Made by a program: the position numbers and the translations under genes
Source: Pseudomonadota bacterium
Lineage (GTDB): Bacteria; Bdellovibrionota; Bacteriovoracia; Bacteriovoracales; Bacteriovoracaceae
Assembly (NCBI GenBank): GCA_027487685.1
Contig: JAIYDC010000131.1
Location: forward strand, 1-62,101
Length of the DNA: 62,101 bases
Reading direction: 5' to 3'
Shown here: piece by piece, positions 1-7,465 of the stretch
Layout: each line of letters begins with the position of its first letter
Position numbering within the stretch: position 1 is the first letter of the stretch
The notes under the pieces: model-generated
Database searches by the model: none
The model's input: the letters and a program-made list of their open reading frames with translations, nothing else
What the model was told of the DNA's origin: nothing

Positions 1-2
1 GG

Positions 3-95
3 AAGTTAGAGTTAAGTTTTTGGAAGTACCTCGACGACCGGATCTCGCAAAGAGAGGCCATCCCGTACCTCGGGAAGATAGTTAACTCATTGTAA
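3..95 (+). CDS. C-terminal end of an unidentified protein, transposase-like tail (partial)
   Basis: An open frame enters from the left edge and ends with TAA at 93-95, leaving 30 codons. The residues include SFWKYLDDRI followed by IPYLGKIV. This pattern, an aromatic SFWxYLxDR block followed about eight residues later by an IPxL block at the very C-terminus, reminds me of the ends of some transposases. The match is from memory and short. It could equally be the tail of any other protein. No inverted repeat that would mark an insertion sequence end was recognised just downstream. Confidence 0.3.
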   Translation, partial: KLELSFWKYLDDRISQREAIPYLGKIVNSL

Positions 96-101
96 AATAA
101 C

Positions 102-131
102 ACTTTTCTGAGCTGTTACTTTTGAGCTGTT
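102..131. repeat. Imperfect tandem repeat in the intergenic region
   Basis: Two adjacent copies of ACTTTT(C)TGAGCTGTT occur at 102-117 and 118-131. They share the nine-base core TGAGCTGTT at 109-117 and 123-131. They lie about 75 bases before the start of the secreted protein gene. They could be a duplicated regulatory site or a simple slippage duplication. Confidence 0.5.
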
Positions 132-204
132 TAAAGTTCAGGCAGCCAGGGTAAGAGTTTCTTCCTTAGGCCCCAGGTTCTCGGGGTAATGTACTATCTG
201 TAGC

Positions 205-1377
205 ATGAAAAAATATATATACGCCCTTCCCCTTCCCCTTCTCCTTCTTTCATCCCTTGTCAGCGCCGCTTATCAGGATCATTTCCCGGCATACTTCGAG
301 TATTGCACCGGTAGTCGCTGGATGCTCCAATCAGGCGAGAAAGGGGGGTCCCCTGGACATGGATTCACGTATATCCACGGTCTGTGCAAGGACTACCGGT
401 CGGACTACCCTCGGGTCATTCCTTGCGCGGAAGTTTCAAAGGAATTTCACTTAATGTATCCGCACAGCGGAGTGGGCATATCCCTTGATAAAAATTTCAC
501 CAACGTCATGTGGGTCGCAGTTCCTGGCAGGGACTTTATGATAAATGGCAACAGATCCCCTGAGCCCATATCTCGATCGAGAATAAATGAGCATATTTCA
601 GAGGTGACTAGGCTTAAAATCTTTGACGGTGTTAGATCAAAGTCCGACGCGCTAAAGACGATGACCCTTGGCACGCCTGAGTACTTCGCGGGGATTGCTC
701 TCGATACTCTTGGTACGGATCATGCCGTGAACTGGGCCCGTGAGCTACACTGCGCAACGATTCCTGTTCCCGTTGCGTCGCTCGGGAAGGTCGCCGATTT
801 TTTAAACAAATCGAATGAGCAATTCCGAGGCGAGCGCGAGTATGAGTGGTCAAAACTAAGTAACAACTGCGTTCACATCTCGATTAATCAGTCGGCGGCG
901 CTTGGAATAAACAAACCGATTGCTCTCGACCAGAAATTTCTGAGAAAGCTCACGAACATGGCACTTCCAGCGAATGGCTTTTTGATGTACGCCGATCGTG
1001 CTGTTCTTGCTCGTTCTCCAAGCCTTAGGAAGCTTCAGAAATCAGTTTCAGAGAAAGGATTTCACCATGCACAGGTCGGGGCGATGCTTCGGTCCTACGA
1101 CGCCTTCCCTTCTGGGGAATACTTTAAAACCGACGAGCTCTCTGTGCTCACTGCACCACGAATCTCAAAACCTTTGAGCCTCCTCGCCACTCCACGCTCC
1201 TATGCAAGGAGGTACATGACTCCAGCTAACTCAGAGCTGAAGGCAAACGCAGAGATGTGGGTGGCGCGTTACCAGCGCCTCTTAAACCGGGTAAAATCAT
1301 CGGATAAGGGTTCAGCGCTCGAGTCCTATTTGCTTCAACAGTTAGAGATCTCCAAGAAAATCGTCGCAGAGGAATGA
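205..1377 (+). CDS. Secreted protein of unknown function with a possible NlpC/P60-like Cys-His site
   Basis: I do not recognise this 390-residue protein. It begins with a clear Sec signal peptide: two lysines, a leucine/proline-rich core to about residue 18, and a likely cleavage site near SAA at 20-22. The mature part has five cysteines (34, 61, 74, 183, 222). Two motifs suggest, but do not prove, a circularly permuted papain-like fold of the NlpC/P60 or LRAT kind: a histidine in YPHSGVGI (His87) and, about 135 residues later, a cysteine in SNNCVH (Cys222). Families of this kind place a histidine in an HxG(V/I) strand before a later NNC helix start. The C-terminal 140 residues are basic and featureless. 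No good ribosome binding site precedes the ATG, although MKK and the signal peptide support this start. It is followed by the SRP RNA gene and appears to be a single-gene unit. Confidence 0.7.
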   Translation: MKKYIYALPLPLLLLSSLVSAAYQDHFPAYFEYCTGSRWMLQSGEKGGSPGHGFTYIHGLCKDYRSDYPRVIPCAEVSKEFHLMYPHSGVGISLDKNFTNVMWVAVPGRDFMINGNRSPEPISRSRINEHISEVTRLKIFDGVRSKSDALKTMTLGTPEYFAGIALDTLGTDHAVNWARELHCATIPVPVASLGKVADFLNKSNEQFRGEREYEWSKLSNNCVHISINQSAALGINKPIALDQKFLRKLTNMALPANGFLMYADRAVLARSPSLRKLQKSVSEKGFHHAQVGAMLRSYDAFPSGEYFKTDELSVLTAPRISKPLSLLATPRSYARRYMTPANSELKANAEMWVARYQRLLNRVKSSDKGSALESYLLQQLEISKKIVAEE

Positions 1378-1425
1378 CAGGCCAGCAGCGCCAAGGGATT
1401 CTCTCTGGCGCGACCCGGCAATCTC

Positions 1426-1454
1426 TTTACATCCGCTGATAAGATGACTAAGAT
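1426..1454 (+). promoter_or_regulatory. Sigma-70-type promoter of the SRP RNA gene
   Basis: The -35 box is TTTACA (1426-1431) and the -10 box is TAAGAT (1449-1454), with a 17-base spacer. The predicted first transcribed base, seven bases past the -10 box, is 1461. That is exactly where the base-paired 5' end of the SRP RNA begins, so the two predictions support each other. Confidence 0.75.
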
Positions 1455-1460
1455 CTCGTT

Positions 1461-1561
1461 CGGCAGTCTGTCTCAGATGAGCATTTCGCCGCCAACCCCG
1501 CCAGGCCAGGAATGGAGCAACGGTAGCGGTTTGGAGTGTTGTGTTTGAGTTCAGGCTGCTG
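1461..1561 (+). ncRNA. ffs: Small bacterial signal recognition particle RNA (4.5S RNA)
   Basis: This is a single-hairpin SRP RNA of about 100 bases that would bind Ffh and target membrane proteins to the translocon. The diagnostic tip is at 1502-1519: CAGG, then CCA closing a GGAA tetraloop against TGG, then AGCA. This is the conserved Ffh-binding loop pair with its GNRA-type tetraloop. The ends close as a ten-pair stem between 1461-1470 and 1552-1561, with two G-U pairs. The middle is partly paired (AACC and CCG on the 5' side with CGG and GGTT on the 3' side). A promoter sits at the right distance upstream. In many bacteria ffs precedes dnaX. Here one extra gene, the beta-lactamase-like lipoprotein, lies between them. 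The exact 3' end is uncertain by a few bases. Confidence 0.9.
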
Positions 1562-1574
1562 TTAAACTTGCCCT

Positions 1575-2399
1575 ATGAAAATTCTATTCCTAGGGCTAAT
1601 CCTCTCCTTTATTTCCTGCACTCATCAGCGCGAGCTCTTCATCGAGAAAGATGTCTGTTTTTTGCTCTTTGATCTCAAGGCCAACCGCTATAAAGAGATT
1701 TTTAATCACCGCCGCTGCGACGACCGATATGCGCCAGTTTCTCTCTTCGAGATCCCCCTCGCGGTCATTGCCTTTGATTCGGGACTTATTAAGCGGGAGG
1801 ATGATGTTGTTTATAAATGGAACGGTGTTCCTCATCCATGGAAACCTAAAAACCGAGATTACACGGCCGAGCTCTGGATGCATAATAATGCGGGCTGGCT
1901 AACGCAGGATCTTTCTGAAAAAATCGGAGCGGAGAGGATCCGGAATTACTTAGAAAGGTTCGAATACGGCAACTTTGACATGAGCGGGGGTGTTAGGCAC
2001 GCATGGTTCACTCCTAATCCCCACATACGTGAAGTTTATGAGAACTCTCTTCGCCTAACTGCCTTTGAAAAGCTGCGTTTTCTTAAGAAACTTTGGCAGA
2101 ATGATCTCCCTGTCAGCCTCGAGTCCCAGGAAAAAACACGGAAATTAATGCGGACAGAAACACTAGCTTCGGGTGATGTTCTTACTTATAAATATGGTCA
2201 AGGCTTCACCGACACAGGATATGATCAGAGGCTTGGCTGGTTTGTTGGACATCTCGTTCACAAAGGAGTTCCCTATCTTGCTGTGCTTAATTTCCATGAC
2301 CGCAATCATGCGAAGGGTCGGAAACACGCTGGAGAAGAGGCAACAGAGTTAGCGATCTCTCATCTCAGGGAGAAACACTTCAAAGAACAGAAGAGATAA
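1575..2399 (+). CDS. Class D beta-lactamase-like lipoprotein with altered active site
   Basis: This 274-residue protein starts with a lipoprotein-type signal (hydrophobic core, then FISC with Cys15), so it is probably envelope-anchored. The rest follows the class D (OXA) plan: nucleophile motif SLFE at 56-59, a helix ending in NNAG at 104-107, YGN at 131-133, a KYG strand at 206-208 and GWFVG at 221-225. The spacing from the Ser to YGN (75 residues) matches OXA enzymes. However, the catalytic, normally carboxylated lysine of SxxK is Glu59, the SxV serine is replaced by Asn/Ala, and KTG is KYG. On known class D chemistry these changes should disable beta-lactam hydrolysis. It may instead bind a ligand or act as a sensor. 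The gene starts only 13 bases after the SRP RNA and has no clear ribosome binding site. It could be cotranscribed with ffs or with dnaX. Confidence 0.8.
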   Translation: MKILFLGLILSFISCTHQRELFIEKDVCFLLFDLKANRYKEIFNHRRCDDRYAPVSLFEIPLAVIAFDSGLIKREDDVVYKWNGVPHPWKPKNRDYTAELWMHNNAGWLTQDLSEKIGAERIRNYLERFEYGNFDMSGGVRHAWFTPNPHIREVYENSLRLTAFEKLRFLKKLWQNDLPVSLESQEKTRKLMRTETLASGDVLTYKYGQGFTDTGYDQRLGWFVGHLVHKGVPYLAVLNFHDRNHAKGRKHAGEEATELAISHLREKHFKEQKR

Positions 2400-2529
2400 C
2401 GACAAGACTTCTCGAATCTTTCAACTTCTTACATCATTTTTTTTCCTTCGATTCATAGCACTTGCGCCATGACTTCGTGTCGCTGCTCCCCTATGGTGCA
2501 GCTCTCAAGTCGTTACATTTTGGAGTATT

Positions 2530-4152
2530 ATGGCCTATCAAGTGCTGGCCAGGAAATGGCGGCCAAAACAATTCGATGAAGTTGTTGGCCAGGGTCACGT
2601 TACTCGGACCCTGCAGAACGCGATAAAGCAAGACAAGCTTGCTCACGCTTACCTATTCACTGGAACTAGAGGTGTTGGGAAGACATCTATTGCACGATTA
2701 TATGCAAAGGCAATTCGTTGCGAGAATCGTAAATCTGACTTCAACCCTTGTCTCGTTTGTCCTTCCTGCCAAGACATCGACTCCGGTAGTTCCATGGACT
2801 ACTCGGAAATCGACGGTGCCTCTAACAACAGTGTCGATGATGTCCGCGCGCTGATCGAGAACGTCCAGTACCTCCCAACCCGAGGGCGGCATAAGGTCTA
2901 CGTCATCGACGAGGTGCACATGCTGTCGGTGCCTGCTTTTAATGCTCTTCTGAAGACTCTTGAGGAGCCACCGGCCCACGCCATTTTTATCCTCGCAACA
3001 ACAGATCCCCATAAGCTATTGGGGACAGTGATCTCTCGTTGCCAACGTTACGATTTTAAAAATGTCCCGGTGGATGTACTTGTCCGCCACCTGGAAGTTA
3101 TCGCTAAGGCCGAAGGGATAAAATTCTTGCAGCCCCGACTGCCAGTCAAACTAGCTGAGCTTGGCAAAGGCTCTGTCCGCGATACTCTCTCAATCTTTGA
3201 TCAGGTTCTTGGACTTTCAGAGAACAATATTGTATCGGAAGAATCTTTGACCATGGCCCTAGGTTTGGCCGGGACTTCGGCGCTTAAGAGTCTCCTCACT
3301 TCAATTCTTACTGGTGATGCCAAAGGAACATCCAGTGTGTACCGGCAACTTGTTGACGAAAACATAGACTTAAAAAAACTCTGCGACCAGATCCTCGATG
3401 GCTTCTTCCGCATGATTGATCAGATAGATGACCAAGCGTCTCTAGCTCAGGATGGTGTTATCGCTCCGGAGTCGCTCCGGGACATCACAGTGGCCGAATT
3501 GTTCTGGATTTATGAAACTCTCATGAAAGACTTTAGCTGGGCCTTGACCTCGCTTAATCCTGACAAAGTCGTGCTTGTTCTCTTACAAAAGGTGAGCCTA
3601 CGGCGCTCTATCCTCTCAGGTACTGACCGTAAACTCGGTGAGGTTTCTCAGCTGGGAAAGACTGAAGCCGGAGCGACAAATGCTGCTGTGATAGAAGCGG
3701 TAGAACAGAAGAAAATACGCACATGGGGTGACTTCTTGGGCTATCTTCGGCAGTCGTCTCCGGCAACCGCCGCAAACCTTGAACACGGAAATCTCCTTGC
3801 GGCATTAGATACCAATAGCGTACCGCTCACTGTCCACGTTGGCTTTCCTATGGAGGCTGCGGTCTTCAAGGAGTACATCGATGAGCGAGACGTCTATAGT
3901 AAGATAAAAAATCACTTGGCCGACTTCTTCGAAACTGATATCGAGAAGCTAAATTTTCGAACACAGCTTTTGAGTGTAGAAGAGCAGAAGGATAAGAATT
4001 TTAAGACCAAGGTTGAGCTCGACGACGAAGCACAGCAGAGTCTTGAAGAAGAGCGACGCCAGCGAATCCTTAACGATCCATTCGTGAAGGAAGCCGAGCG
4101 TCTCTTTAATGCCAAAATTGACAAAATTATTTTAAAAGATCAGGAGAATTAG
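2530..4152 (+). CDS. dnaX: DNA polymerase III gamma/tau subunit
   Basis: DnaX is the ATPase of the clamp loader that places the beta sliding clamp on primed DNA and organises the replisome. The 540-residue product shows the N-terminal signature MAYQVLARKWRP, Walker A GTRGVGKTS near residue 45, a four-cysteine zinc module (C, then CxxC and C) between residues 64 and 79, Walker B DEVHML near residue 127, and sensor 1 ATTDPHKL. The C-terminal half is a shorter tau-like region ending in a charged helix. GGAG seven bases before the ATG supports the start. It heads the usual dnaX-ybaB-recR group, with one base between its stop and the ybaB start. I saw no convincing frameshift site of the kind that makes a separate gamma form. 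Confidence 0.96.
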   Translation: MAYQVLARKWRPKQFDEVVGQGHVTRTLQNAIKQDKLAHAYLFTGTRGVGKTSIARLYAKAIRCENRKSDFNPCLVCPSCQDIDSGSSMDYSEIDGASNNSVDDVRALIENVQYLPTRGRHKVYVIDEVHMLSVPAFNALLKTLEEPPAHAIFILATTDPHKLLGTVISRCQRYDFKNVPVDVLVRHLEVIAKAEGIKFLQPRLPVKLAELGKGSVRDTLSIFDQVLGLSENNIVSEESLTMALGLAGTSALKSLLTSILTGDAKGTSSVYRQLVDENIDLKKLCDQILDGFFRMIDQIDDQASLAQDGVIAPESLRDITVAELFWIYETLMKDFSWALTSLNPDKVVLVLLQKVSLRRSILSGTDRKLGEVSQLGKTEAGATNAAVIEAVEQKKIRTWGDFLGYLRQSSPATAANLEHGNLLAALDTNSVPLTVHVGFPMEAAVFKEYIDERDVYSKIKNHLADFFETDIEKLNFRTQLLSVEEQKDKNFKTKVELDDEAQQSLEEERRQRILNDPFVKEAERLFNAKIDKIILKDQEN

Positions 4153-4153
4153 C

Positions 4154-4462
4154 ATGAATATGAATAACCTAATGAAGCAAGCGCAGCAGATGCAGGCCAA
4201 GCTTGCCATGCTCCAGAATGAACTTTCGGATCGTGAGGTTGAAGCCTCTGCTGGAGGCGGAATGGTCAAGGTGAAAGTTAATGGAAAGCAGCAGCTTATG
4301 AGCATCTCGATCAATAAAGAATGCGTCGATCCAAATGATGTCGCCACTCTTGAAGAGCTCGTCTATACAGCAGTGAATCAGGCGATGAAGGAATCTCAGG
4401 AAATGGTCCAGCAGGCGATGTCAAAAGTCACTGGAGGCATGAACATCCCGGGAATGTTTTAG
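4154..4462 (+). CDS. ybaB: YbaB/EbfC family nucleoid-associated protein
   Basis: This is a 102-residue dimeric DNA-binding protein of the YbaB/EbfC family, whose members coat DNA and whose gene lies between dnaX and recR in many bacteria. The N-terminal MNMNNLMKQAQQMQ helix rich in Met and Gln, the central GGGMVKVKVNGK strand pair and the C-terminal Gln/Met-rich helix are all typical. An AGGAG precedes the ATG. Its TAG stop overlaps the GTG start of recR (TAGTG), implying translational coupling. Confidence 0.95.
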   Translation: MNMNNLMKQAQQMQAKLAMLQNELSDREVEASAGGGMVKVKVNGKQQLMSISINKECVDPNDVATLEELVYTAVNQAMKESQEMVQQAMSKVTGGMNIPGMF

Positions 4463-5058
4463 TGATCCAATTGCCAGAAGTGATTAAAAACGCAGTTGAA
4501 GCGCTCACAAGGCTTCCGGGTGTCGGTGAAAAGACGGCCTTCCGAATGGTCCTCAGCATGACCTCTTGGCGCGCACAGGAACTCGAGACCGTTGGGGCCG
4601 CATTGAGTGGCCTGACTAGACTTCAGGTTTGTTCGGAGTGCGGCATGTTCGCTGATGGGCATCGCTGCTCGGTTTGCGCTGACGACGCCCGAAGCTCTTC
4701 TCGGACCCTTTGTGTCGTAGAGAGCGCCTCTGATCTTCTCGCCATCGAGAAAAGCGGTCATTTCCGAGGCCTCTACCATATTCTTGGCGGAGTTTTGAAC
4801 CCTCTCTTGGGAGTTGGACCTGATGAGCTCGGGCTCCACAAGCTCCGGGACCGGATCATGGATAGGGAGATGGAAGAGGTTATCCTAGCCGTCAACCCTT
4901 CAGTCGAGGGAGACGCAACCTGCGCTTATGTAAAGTCGATTCTTCCTGACAATCTTCGAATCGAACGAATTGGCTTTGGCGTGCCGATTGGTGGAAGCCT
5001 CGAGTATCTGGATCCGATGACGATCACTAAGGCACTTGAAAATAGAAAGAGATTCTGA
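4462..5058 (+). CDS. recR: Recombination mediator protein RecR
   Basis: RecR works with RecO, and with RecF at gaps, to load RecA on SSB-coated single-stranded DNA. The 198-residue product has the N-terminal helix-hairpin-helix (LTRLPGVGEKTAFR, residues 14-27), a CxxC...CxxC zinc finger (CSECGMF then CSVC, about residues 55-74), and a Toprim domain with VVES and VNPSVEGDAT. The C-terminal GVPIGGSLEYLD motif is intact. Translation starts with GTG inside the overlap TAGTG with ybaB, and the stop overlaps the next start (TGATG). Confidence 0.96.
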   Translation: MIQLPEVIKNAVEALTRLPGVGEKTAFRMVLSMTSWRAQELETVGAALSGLTRLQVCSECGMFADGHRCSVCADDARSSSRTLCVVESASDLLAIEKSGHFRGLYHILGGVLNPLLGVGPDELGLHKLRDRIMDREMEEVILAVNPSVEGDATCAYVKSILPDNLRIERIGFGVPIGGSLEYLDPMTITKALENRKRF

Positions 5059-5552
5059 TGAAGCCCATGAATGTTACAGAAAAGCTAAAGCTTATACTTG
5101 ATCCAAAACTACCCGCCATCCAGGCACGTCTATTTGTCGCTCGTGAAGACGGGATTACTGTTTATGACTCTGTCCAAAACCAGACGACGACCGCGGTCTC
5201 TGCGCTGGTAAGCGGTGTCTGGCAAGCTTCAGAAGCGCTAATGGGACTTGCACACCCTAACCAGGATCCTCTGGAGTTTCGCCTTGCCTTCGATACATCC
5301 TCCCAAGGGATTTTTCTTTTTCCGATCACCGTCGGAGGCAAGCGCTACTTCCTTGGGGCGATCTACCGGGACTGTTTAAATCCTGGCCAGCTTAAGCGAC
5401 AGGTGGCAATGGTTAAAGATCAACTCAACCGTTCGTTCCCTGACGAGCCCAAGTCCAGGGTCACATCGACTCCAACTGTTCGAGAGGGATTTTTATTTAA
5501 AGACATCACTGACGCTGAGATGGATCGGCTTTTTTCCGTAGGCGGAATTTAA
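5058..5552 (+). CDS. Roadblock/LC7-like protein, candidate MglA partner
   Basis: A 164-residue soluble protein. Residues 20-80 look like a roadblock/LC7 strand-helix unit ([16 protein letters not shown], then a [18 protein letters not shown] helix), followed by further strands ([25 protein letters not shown]). Roadblock proteins pair with small Ras-like GTPases; MglB is the GTPase-activating partner of MglA in Myxococcus. The gene sits two bases upstream of the MglA gene and is coupled to recR by TGATG. I infer an MglB-like role from fold and position. The sequence is divergent and the assignment to MglB itself is uncertain. Confidence 0.65.
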   Translation: MKPMNVTEKLKLILDPKLPAIQARLFVAREDGITVYDSVQNQTTTAVSALVSGVWQASEALMGLAHPNQDPLEFRLAFDTSSQGIFLFPITVGGKRYFLGAIYRDCLNPGQLKRQVAMVKDQLNRSFPDEPKSRVTSTPTVREGFLFKDITDAEMDRLFSVGGI

Positions 5553-5554
5553 TT

Positions 5555-6145
5555 ATGTCATTCGTAAATTATCATACTAAAGAAATTAATTGCAAACTCG
5601 TCTACTACGGACCTGGTCTGGGAGGAAAGACGACCAACATTCAGTATATTTATCAAAAGACGAGCTCTCAGAACAAAGGTCAGATGATCACACTGAATAC
5701 AGAGAATGAGCGTACTCTGTTTTTCGATTTTCTACCTTTGGACCTTGGTGAGATCCGTGGTTTTAAGACTCGTTTCCATTTATATACAGTTCCAGGTCAA
5801 GTTTTCTATGAGGCCAGCCGTAAGCTCATCCTTCGCGGGGTTGATGGTCTTGTTTTCGTCGCTGACTCTCAGGTCGAGCGCATGGAGGCAAACCTTGAAT
5901 CCTACCAGGGTCTTGAAAAAAACCTGGCGGAACAGGGATACGATGTGAGCAAGGTTCCCATGGTCATGCAGTGGAATAAGCGTGATTTGCCTAACATCGT
6001 TCCAGTTGAAGACCTCCAGTATCAATTAAATAAAAAAAAGTTCCCGGCCTTCGAGGCCGTCGCCACCACCGGACAAGGGGTGTTCGAAACGTTAAAAATG
6101 GTTTCCAAGTCTGTCCTTCTTAATATTAAGGGCGGGCTGGAATAG
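5555..6145 (+). CDS. mglA: MglA-type small Ras-like GTPase
   Basis: MglA is a polarity and motility switch GTPase in myxobacteria and predatory relatives. The 196-residue product is very close to the family pattern: P-loop GPGLGGKTT (from residue 19), the switch segment with [17 protein letters not shown], the MglA-specific [18 protein letters not shown] block in place of the usual DTAGQ, and the base-binding motif QWNKRDLP. It is cotranscribed with a roadblock protein (two bases upstream) and probably with the downstream zinc-finger gene. Which motility or polarity process it serves cannot be read from the sequence. Flagellar genes lie about 25 kb away. Confidence 0.93.
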   Translation: MSFVNYHTKEINCKLVYYGPGLGGKTTNIQYIYQKTSSQNKGQMITLNTENERTLFFDFLPLDLGEIRGFKTRFHLYTVPGQVFYEASRKLILRGVDGLVFVADSQVERMEANLESYQGLEKNLAEQGYDVSKVPMVMQWNKRDLPNIVPVEDLQYQLNKKKFPAFEAVATTGQGVFETLKMVSKSVLLNIKGGLE

Positions 6146-6171
6146 TCAGTCTACTTACAGGAGTTAAGTTC

Positions 6172-6606
6172 ATGGCCGAAAAAGTTAAAGCACTAACAAA
6201 GAAGCAGATCGAGACGCTGAGACAAAAGCTCTTATCAGAGAAGGAGAGCCTAGTCTTCAGCGACGGCTCTGGCTCTGAGCTAGATCTGTCCCTTGCCAAC
6301 GGTGGCGATGATGTCGAACAGTCGATCTCTGATTACAACAACTCTCATCAGCTGCGGTTCCGAAATCGTGAGGTCTTTTATGCAAAAAAGATTGAGCGTG
6401 CGCTCAAGAAGTTTGAGGTCAATGAGTTCGGGCTTTGCTCAGATTGCGGCTGTTGGATCAAGTTTGAAAGACTCATGGCAAGACCTACGGCGGAGATGTG
6501 CATTCTTTGTAAAGAAGAGTCCGAGCGAGATGAGTCTTCTTGCTTTATAGGCCGTCAGTCAAAGTCTCTTGGTCGTGTCGTAGACCTTACTGGCATGCTC
6601 GCCTGA
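6172..6606 (+). CDS. DksA/TraR-type zinc-finger protein
   Basis: A 144-residue member of the DksA/TraR superfamily, proteins that enter the RNA polymerase secondary channel and, with ppGpp in DksA itself, adjust promoter activity. The N-terminal half is a helical hairpin (two long charged helices to about residue 80, with DDVEQS at the turn region), followed by a four-cysteine zinc finger CSDCG...CILC near residues 96-121 with the ARPTAEMC element. It is 27 bases after mglA. A GGAG precedes the ATG. DksA itself usually carries acidic tip residues DxxDxA. Here the tip is less clear, so I call only the family. Confidence 0.85.
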   Translation: MAEKVKALTKKQIETLRQKLLSEKESLVFSDGSGSELDLSLANGGDDVEQSISDYNNSHQLRFRNREVFYAKKIERALKKFEVNEFGLCSDCGCWIKFERLMARPTAEMCILCKEESERDESSCFIGRQSKSLGRVVDLTGMLA

Positions 6607-6616
6607 GGAGATGGAG

Positions 6617-7465
6617 ATGTCTAACATAAGAGTTGCAGTCATCGGAGGCTCTGGCATCTATAAGCTCGAGGCGATTAAGGTTAAGGGGAGCCACAGCGTA
6701 AGTACTCCCTTTGGGAATCCGAGCGCTGAAGTGATGGAGTGTGAAGTCGATGGTAATTCCTTCTATTTTCTTCCCCGTCATGGCATCGGTCACCACTTCA
6801 CTCCCAGCGAGGTAAACTACCGCGCGAATATCTTTGCACTCAAGAAGCTTGGGGTTGATACGATTGTCAGCGTTTCCGCAGTGGGCTCTCTTCAGGAGCA
6901 GTACTCGCCCCGGCAATTTGTGATGGTCGACCAATTTATTGATTGGACTAAGGGTCTTCGTAAACGAAGCTTCTTTGATGATGGGATCGTTGGCCATGTT
7001 TCAGCCGCCAATCCTGTCGAGGCAGGCCTCTCTAAGCGTCTCTTTGCCGCGTGCGAGCGCGCTGGTGTAGGGGCCCACTTAGGTGGAACTTATCTCTGTA
7101 TCGAAGGCCCTCAGTTTTCGACCAAAGCCGAGTCACAAATTTATCGCAGTTTTGGAGCGGCAGTGATTGGCATGACCAATGTCCCTGAGGCTTTCCTAGC
7201 AAAAGAAGCCGGTATGGCCTATGCTACCGTGGCGATGGTTACGGATTACGACTGCTGGAAGGCCGAGCATTGCACGGTTCAGGAAATCATGGATGTCATG
7301 AAGTCCAACTATGTCTCCGCGCAGGCATTTATTCGCGAGGCGATCCCGGATCTGGTAAGAAATCCTGTGAGCATCGTTGCCGAAAACGAATATGCGGTCA
7401 TCACGGACCCTGGCCTACTTAATACCTCACACCGTGAAATTCTCGATGTGATCCTCAAAAAATGA
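6617..7465 (+). CDS. mtnP: S-methyl-5'-thioadenosine phosphorylase
   Basis: MtnP cleaves methylthioadenosine, a by-product of polyamine synthesis, with phosphate to adenine and 5-methylthioribose-1-phosphate. The protein has GGSGIY at the N-terminus, PRHGIGHHF with SEVNYRAN, the IEGPQFSTKAE segment, and MTNVPEAFLAKEAGMAYAT followed by TDYDCWK, the set that separates the methylthioadenosine enzyme from inosine-preferring relatives. Two ATGs are possible. GAGGAG at 6605-6610 abuts the first (6611) but is six bases from the second (6617), so I prefer 6617 (282 residues). The end overlaps the rsmH start (ATGA), linking this gene to the division cluster. Confidence 0.93.
   Translation: MSNIRVAVIGGSGIYKLEAIKVKGSHSVSTPFGNPSAEVMECEVDGNSFYFLPRHGIGHHFTPSEVNYRANIFALKKLGVDTIVSVSAVGSLQEQYSPRQFVMVDQFIDWTKGLRKRSFFDDGIVGHVSAANPVEAGLSKRLFAACERAGVGAHLGGTYLCIEGPQFSTKAESQIYRSFGAAVIGMTNVPEAFLAKEAGMAYATVAMVTDYDCWKAEHCTVQEIMDVMKSNYVSAQAFIREAIPDLVRNPVSIVAENEYAVITDPGLLNTSHREILDVILKK

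Noticed and set aside
1388-1411. GCGCCA/TGGCGC hairpin after the secreted protein gene
   Set aside because: It could be a terminator but no T run follows, and the loop is twelve bases. Kept only as a note.
2471-2511. Nested complementary segments GACTT/AAGTC and GCTGC/GCAGC before dnaX
   Set aside because: Two short stems with large unpaired gaps, no T run and no known motif. This level of pairing is expected by chance in 130 bases.
3370-3450. A run of seven A within dnaX that could allow programmed frameshifting to make a gamma form
   Set aside because: Both alternative frames stop within about 15 codons, but this would truncate the protein near residue 295, inside the clamp-loader core, unlike the known gamma product. 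No stimulatory stem-loop is evident.
3912-4347. Minus-strand frames opposite dnaX and ybaB
   Set aside because: Serine/arginine-rich shadow frames of confirmed plus-strand genes. The same applies to other opposite-strand frames inside long genes such as ftsZ, mutS2 and the Bat genes.
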